From JAITWN01 sp964437335 (GTDB lineage: Bacteria > Pseudomonadota > Gammaproteobacteria > SZUA-140): DNA of 9,536 bases. The stretch lies in assembly GCA_964437335.1 (NCBI GenBank), contig CAYTGL010000066.1:1-9536 (forward strand), given 5' to 3'. A model generated the notes under the pieces. The model was not told the origin of the DNA, did no database searches, and worked only from the letters and a program-made list of their open reading frames with translations. Position 1 is the first letter of the stretch. Every line of letters starts with the position of its first letter. Shown in pieces: positions 6,798 to 9,536 of the stretch. The translations under genes and the position numbers were made by a program.

Positions 6798-9347
6798 TTG
6801 TCCAACCAACATGATTCGGGGCACGCCGTCTGGGTGATGCCCTTGTCCGAGGCCTTCGAGCGCCTCGAGGCCACCGCCGAGGGACTCGGCGCCGCGCAAG
6901 CAGAACAGCGACTCTCGATCCATGGTCCGAATCGTATCGACGAACAACCGCGTCGCCGCCTACTGATCAACTTCCTGCTGCGATTCCGCAACCCCCTGGT
7001 GCTGGTGCTGCTTGGCGCGGCGCTGGTTTCCGCGTTTGTGCAGGATGTCGCCAGTTTCCTCATCATTACGGCGATTGTAGTGCTGTCGATCACGCTTGAT
7101 TTCGTTCAGGAGGTTCGCGCCGGGCAGGCCGCCGATGTCTTGCGCAAGCGCGTTGCGCTGACCACACGCGTTATCCGCGACGGTGCGGCCAGCGAGCTGC
7201 CGACAGCCGGAATCGTGCCCGGCGATATCGTTATGCTGGCGGCCGGCGATCTCGTACCTGCCGACGGCCGTCTGATCGAATCCCGCGATCTGTTTGTCAA
7301 TGAAGCGGCGCTGACCGGTGAATCGCTCCCCGCCGAGAAGCATGCCCGGGACAGTCTCGAAGGCGACGAGGTCGGCACGGCGGCGCCGGTCAACGCGGTA
7401 TTCATGGGAAGTTCGGTGGTCAGCGGTACGGCTTTGGTGCTGATCACCGCGACCGGACAGAGAACCCGCTTCGGCGAAATCGCAAAATCCTTGCGCATGC
7501 CCGCGCCGGACACTGCCTTCACGCTCGGCATCCATGACTTCGGCATGCTGATCGTGCGTCTGACCGTGCTGCTGGTATTGTTCACACTGCTGGTGAACCT
7601 GCTGTTTGAGCGGCCGCTGCTGCAATCATTCCTGTTCGCGCTGGCGCTCGCAGTCGGTTTGACACCCGAGCTGCTCCCGATGATCGTCTCGGTGACGCTG
7701 GCGCATGGCGCGGTGCGCATGGCGCGCAAGCAGGTCATCGTCAAGCGCCTGTCGGCGATCCACGACCTTGGCAGCATGGACATCCTGTGCAGCGACAAGA
7801 CCGGGACACTGACCGAGGCACGCATCCGGCTGATTCGCGAGGTCGATCTGGCCGGCGCCGACAGCCACAACGTCCTCGAACTTGCCTATCTGAACGCCGC
7901 GTTCGAGACCGGCATCAAGAGTCCGCTCGATGAGGCGATCCTCGAAGCAGAGCCGATCGACCTCAAAGGCTGGCGCAAGATCGATGAGGTCCCGTTCGAT
8001 TTCGAGCGCCGGCGGGTATCGGTGCTGGTCGAAAAGGACGGTCGCCGCCGTCTCATCGTCAAGGGCGCACCGGAAAGCGTACTGCAACTGGCGTCGTGCT
8101 ATCAGCACAACGGCGCCGAGACGCCGGTCGCGATCGATGAACCGGCCCTCGACCAGGCGACGCAGACGCGCGCCCGGCTCGGCGATGAGGGCTTTCGCGT
8201 GCTCGGGATCGCCTGGCGCGACGTCGAACCGGGACGCGATCACGCCTTTCTCGATGACGAGACCGACCTCGTCTTCGCCGGCTTCGCCGCCTTTCTCGAC
8301 CCGCCGAAGGAGAGCGCGCGTCCGGCGCTCGATGCCCTGCGCTGGCTCGGTATCTCGACCCGGGTCGTGACCGGTGACGAGGAGCGGGTGACCCAGCATA
8401 TCTGCCGCGAACTCGGTATCGAGGTCACCGGCGTCCTGACCGGAGACGAACTCGCAGCGTTGTCCGACGAGGCGCTCGCCGCGCGTCTCGACAACGCCAA
8501 CCTGTGCTGCCGCGTCACGCCGCCGCAAAAGGCGCGCATTATCCGCACGCTGCGTCGGCGCGGCCATGTCGTCGGCTATCTCGGCGACGGCATCAACGAC
8601 GCGCCGTCTTTGCACGAGGCCGATGTCGGCCTGTCGGTCGACGATGCCGTCGACGTCGCCAAGGCGGCGGCGTCGATGATCCTGCTGCAGAAGGATCTCG
8701 GCGTGCTCGCCGAAGGTGTACGCGAGGGGCGCCGCACCTTCGCTAACATCATGAAGTACGTGTTGATGGGGACGAGCTCCAACCTGGGCAACATGTTCTC
8801 GATGGCGGCCGCGGTGTTGCTGTTGCCGTTTCTGCCGATGCTGCCGGTGCAGATCCTGCTCAATAATCTACTTTACGACCTGTCTGAGATGGCGATCCCG
8901 CTGGACCACGTCGATGACGCGATGATTGAGCAACCGCAGCAGTGGGACATGAGGCTCGTGCGCCGTTTCATGTTCGTGTTCGGTCCGCTCAGCTCGCTGT
9001 TCGACTTCGCCGCGTTCGGATTGCTGTTGTGGGTCTTTCACGCCGGCGAAGCGTTGTTCCAGACCGGCTGGTTTATTGCGTCGCTCGCGACGCAGATCCT
9101 TGTCATCTTCGTGATCCGCACCCGCGGCCATCCCCTGAGCAGCCTGCCGCATACGCTGCTCGCGGCCACCTCGCTGCTGGTCTTGTGCGGGGCCGTGCTG
9201 CTGCCGTTTACCGCCATTGGGACGTGGTTCGGGTTTGTCCCCCCGCCGGTATCCTTGCTTGCCGCAATCGGGTTGTTGACCATGGCGTATTTGATTACCG
9301 TCGAAGGCGTCAAGCGGTGGTTTTATGCGCGATACAACAGATTCTGA
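6798..9347 (+). CDS. mgtA: MgtA-type magnesium-transporting P-type ATPase (P3B)
   Basis: A P3B ATPase of the inner membrane that takes up Mg2+ at the expense of ATP. The 849 residues follow the family order: a short cytoplasmic tail, M1-M2 at ~60-105, the actuator domain with TGES (173-176), M3-M4 at ~250-305 with TPELLP (289-294), phosphorylation motif DKTGTLT (D333), nucleotide-binding KGAPE (422-426), hinge GDGIND (596-601), and M5-M10 to the C-terminus. Stretches such as VGLTPELLPMIVSVTLAHGA, MDILCSDKTGTLTE and NNLLYDLSEMAIPLDHVDD (N690, D694 in M6) match MgtA rather than Ca2+ or Na+/K+ ATPases. It is ~50 residues shorter than E. coli MgtA, mainly at the N-terminus. The start is TTG 6798 with AGGGA at 6784-6788; it retains the conserved Trp (W12), which the next ATG at 6837 would remove. 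It stands alone, with no mgtC beside it, between two tRNA genes. Confidence 0.93.
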   Translation: MSNQHDSGHAVWVMPLSEAFERLEATAEGLGAAQAEQRLSIHGPNRIDEQPRRRLLINFLLRFRNPLVLVLLGAALVSAFVQDVASFLIITAIVVLSITLDFVQEVRAGQAADVLRKRVALTTRVIRDGAASELPTAGIVPGDIVMLAAGDLVPADGRLIESRDLFVNEAALTGESLPAEKHARDSLEGDEVGTAAPVNAVFMGSSVVSGTALVLITATGQRTRFGEIAKSLRMPAPDTAFTLGIHDFGMLIVRLTVLLVLFTLLVNLLFERPLLQSFLFALALAVGLTPELLPMIVSVTLAHGAVRMARKQVIVKRLSAIHDLGSMDILCSDKTGTLTEARIRLIREVDLAGADSHNVLELAYLNAAFETGIKSPLDEAILEAEPIDLKGWRKIDEVPFDFERRRVSVLVEKDGRRRLIVKGAPESVLQLASCYQHNGAETPVAIDEPALDQATQTRARLGDEGFRVLGIAWRDVEPGRDHAFLDDETDLVFAGFAAFLDPPKESARPALDALRWLGISTRVVTGDEERVTQHICRELGIEVTGVLTGDELAALSDEALAARLDNANLCCRVTPPQKARIIRTLRRRGHVVGYLGDGINDAPSLHEADVGLSVDDAVDVAKAAASMILLQKDLGVLAEGVREGRRTFANIMKYVLMGTSSNLGNMFSMAAAVLLLPFLPMLPVQILLNNLLYDLSEMAIPLDHVDDAMIEQPQQWDMRLVRRFMFVFGPLSSLFDFAAFGLLLWVFHAGEALFQTGWFIASLATQILVIFVIRTRGHPLSSLPHTLLAATSLLVLCGAVLLPFTAIGTWFGFVPPPVSLLAAIGLLTMAYLITVEGVKRWFYARYNRF

Positions 9348-9359
9348 GCCAGGGCGAGG

Positions 9360-9385
9360 ATGCCGGCGGTTTTCATTCCCGGCAT
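9360..9385 (+). terminator. Hairpin after mgtA, possible terminator
   Basis: ATGCCGG (9360-9366) and CCGGCAT (9379-9385) form a 7-bp stem around a 12-nt loop, 12 nt after the mgtA stop. The sequence ACGGTTTTG follows, so the T run is short and displaced. It is a moderate terminator candidate. Confidence 0.4.
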
Positions 9386-9433
9386 ACGGTTTTGACACCC
9401 CGGGGCGCCTGTAACTGCCTGGCTGTGGTATCC

Positions 9434-9462
9434 TTGACACCTCGTGCGGGCCCCCCGATAAT
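9434..9462 (+). promoter_or_regulatory. Sigma-70 promoter of tRNA-Arg
   Basis: TTGACA (9434-9439) and GATAAT (9457-9462) are separated by exactly 17 nt. The GC-rich discriminator GGCCCGC follows, as is usual for stable-RNA promoters under stringent control. Predicted transcription start is near 9469, about 13 nt before the tRNA. A second TTGACACC at 9392-9399 has no matching -10. Confidence 0.8.
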
Positions 9463-9481
9463 GGCCCGCTTTCCCCACAAA

Positions 9482-9536
9482 GCGCCCGTAGCTCAGCTGG
9501 ATAGAGTACCTGGCTACGAACCAGGCGGTCGGGAGT
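9482..9536 (+). tRNA. argV: tRNA-Arg (anticodon ACG), 3' end outside window
   Basis: The 5' part of a tRNA begins GCGCCCG, followed by a D arm with GCTCAGCTGGATAGAG. The anticodon stem is CCTGG/CCAGG (9509-9513, 9521-9525) and the loop CTACGAA carries anticodon ACG at 9516-9518. The A34 is expected to be edited to inosine to read CGU/CGC/CGA. The T arm and acceptor 3' strand lie beyond the window. The same tRNA follows tRNA-Ser(GCT) in E. coli (argV family) and Pseudomonas. Confidence 0.95.

Noticed and set aside
6960..8615. Long - strand open frames opposite mgtA
   Set aside because: Low-complexity shadows of the P-type ATPase gene with no family motifs; the + strand protein has all conserved motifs.

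Overview
The window looks like chromosomal DNA of a high-GC gammaproteobacterium. The gene order recA, recX, alaS, lysC (monofunctional aspartokinase), csrA, tRNA-Ser(GCT), tRNA-Arg(ACG), all on the + strand, is the backbone order I know from Pseudomonas-like gammaproteobacteria. The proteins are close to family consensus. I cannot assign a genus from the sequence alone.

Region by region: 1-376 is the 3' end of recA. recX (373-837) overlaps it and apparently starts at CTG. alaS (857-3463) follows after 19 nt, bridged by an 8-codon reading frame that overlaps both neighbours. lysC (3550-4770) has its own extended -10 promoter and a strong internal ribosome binding site that should yield a separate regulatory (beta) subunit. 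csrA (4933-5130) has its own leader. From there the backbone is broken up. A Nudix-ThiE/TenI fusion gene (5308-6255) sits between csrA and tRNA-Ser (6303-6396). A decayed response-regulator fragment on the - strand (about 6450-6690) and an MgtA-type P-type ATPase gene (6798-9347) sit between tRNA-Ser and the truncated tRNA-Arg (9482 to the window end). In E. coli and Pseudomonas these two tRNA genes lie close together, so the 3.1 kb between them is probably an insertion.

Functionally the backbone covers recombination and its control (RecA, RecX), alanyl-tRNA charging, entry into the aspartate family of amino acids, global post-transcriptional control (CsrA) and two tRNAs. The inserted genes cover nucleotide sanitation or a thiazole-type side reaction and Mg2+ transport. 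Two related GGGTCAG(A/G)CCC palindromes, one after csrA and one after tRNA-Ser, lie at the edges of the inserted material and may be a dispersed repeat as well as, in one case, a bidirectional terminator.

I do not see a new multi-gene system, a CRISPR array, a prophage or an intact insertion sequence. The interest is at small scale: unusual start codons and coupling, a leaderless-type promoter, an internal start, the palindromes and the gene remnant.
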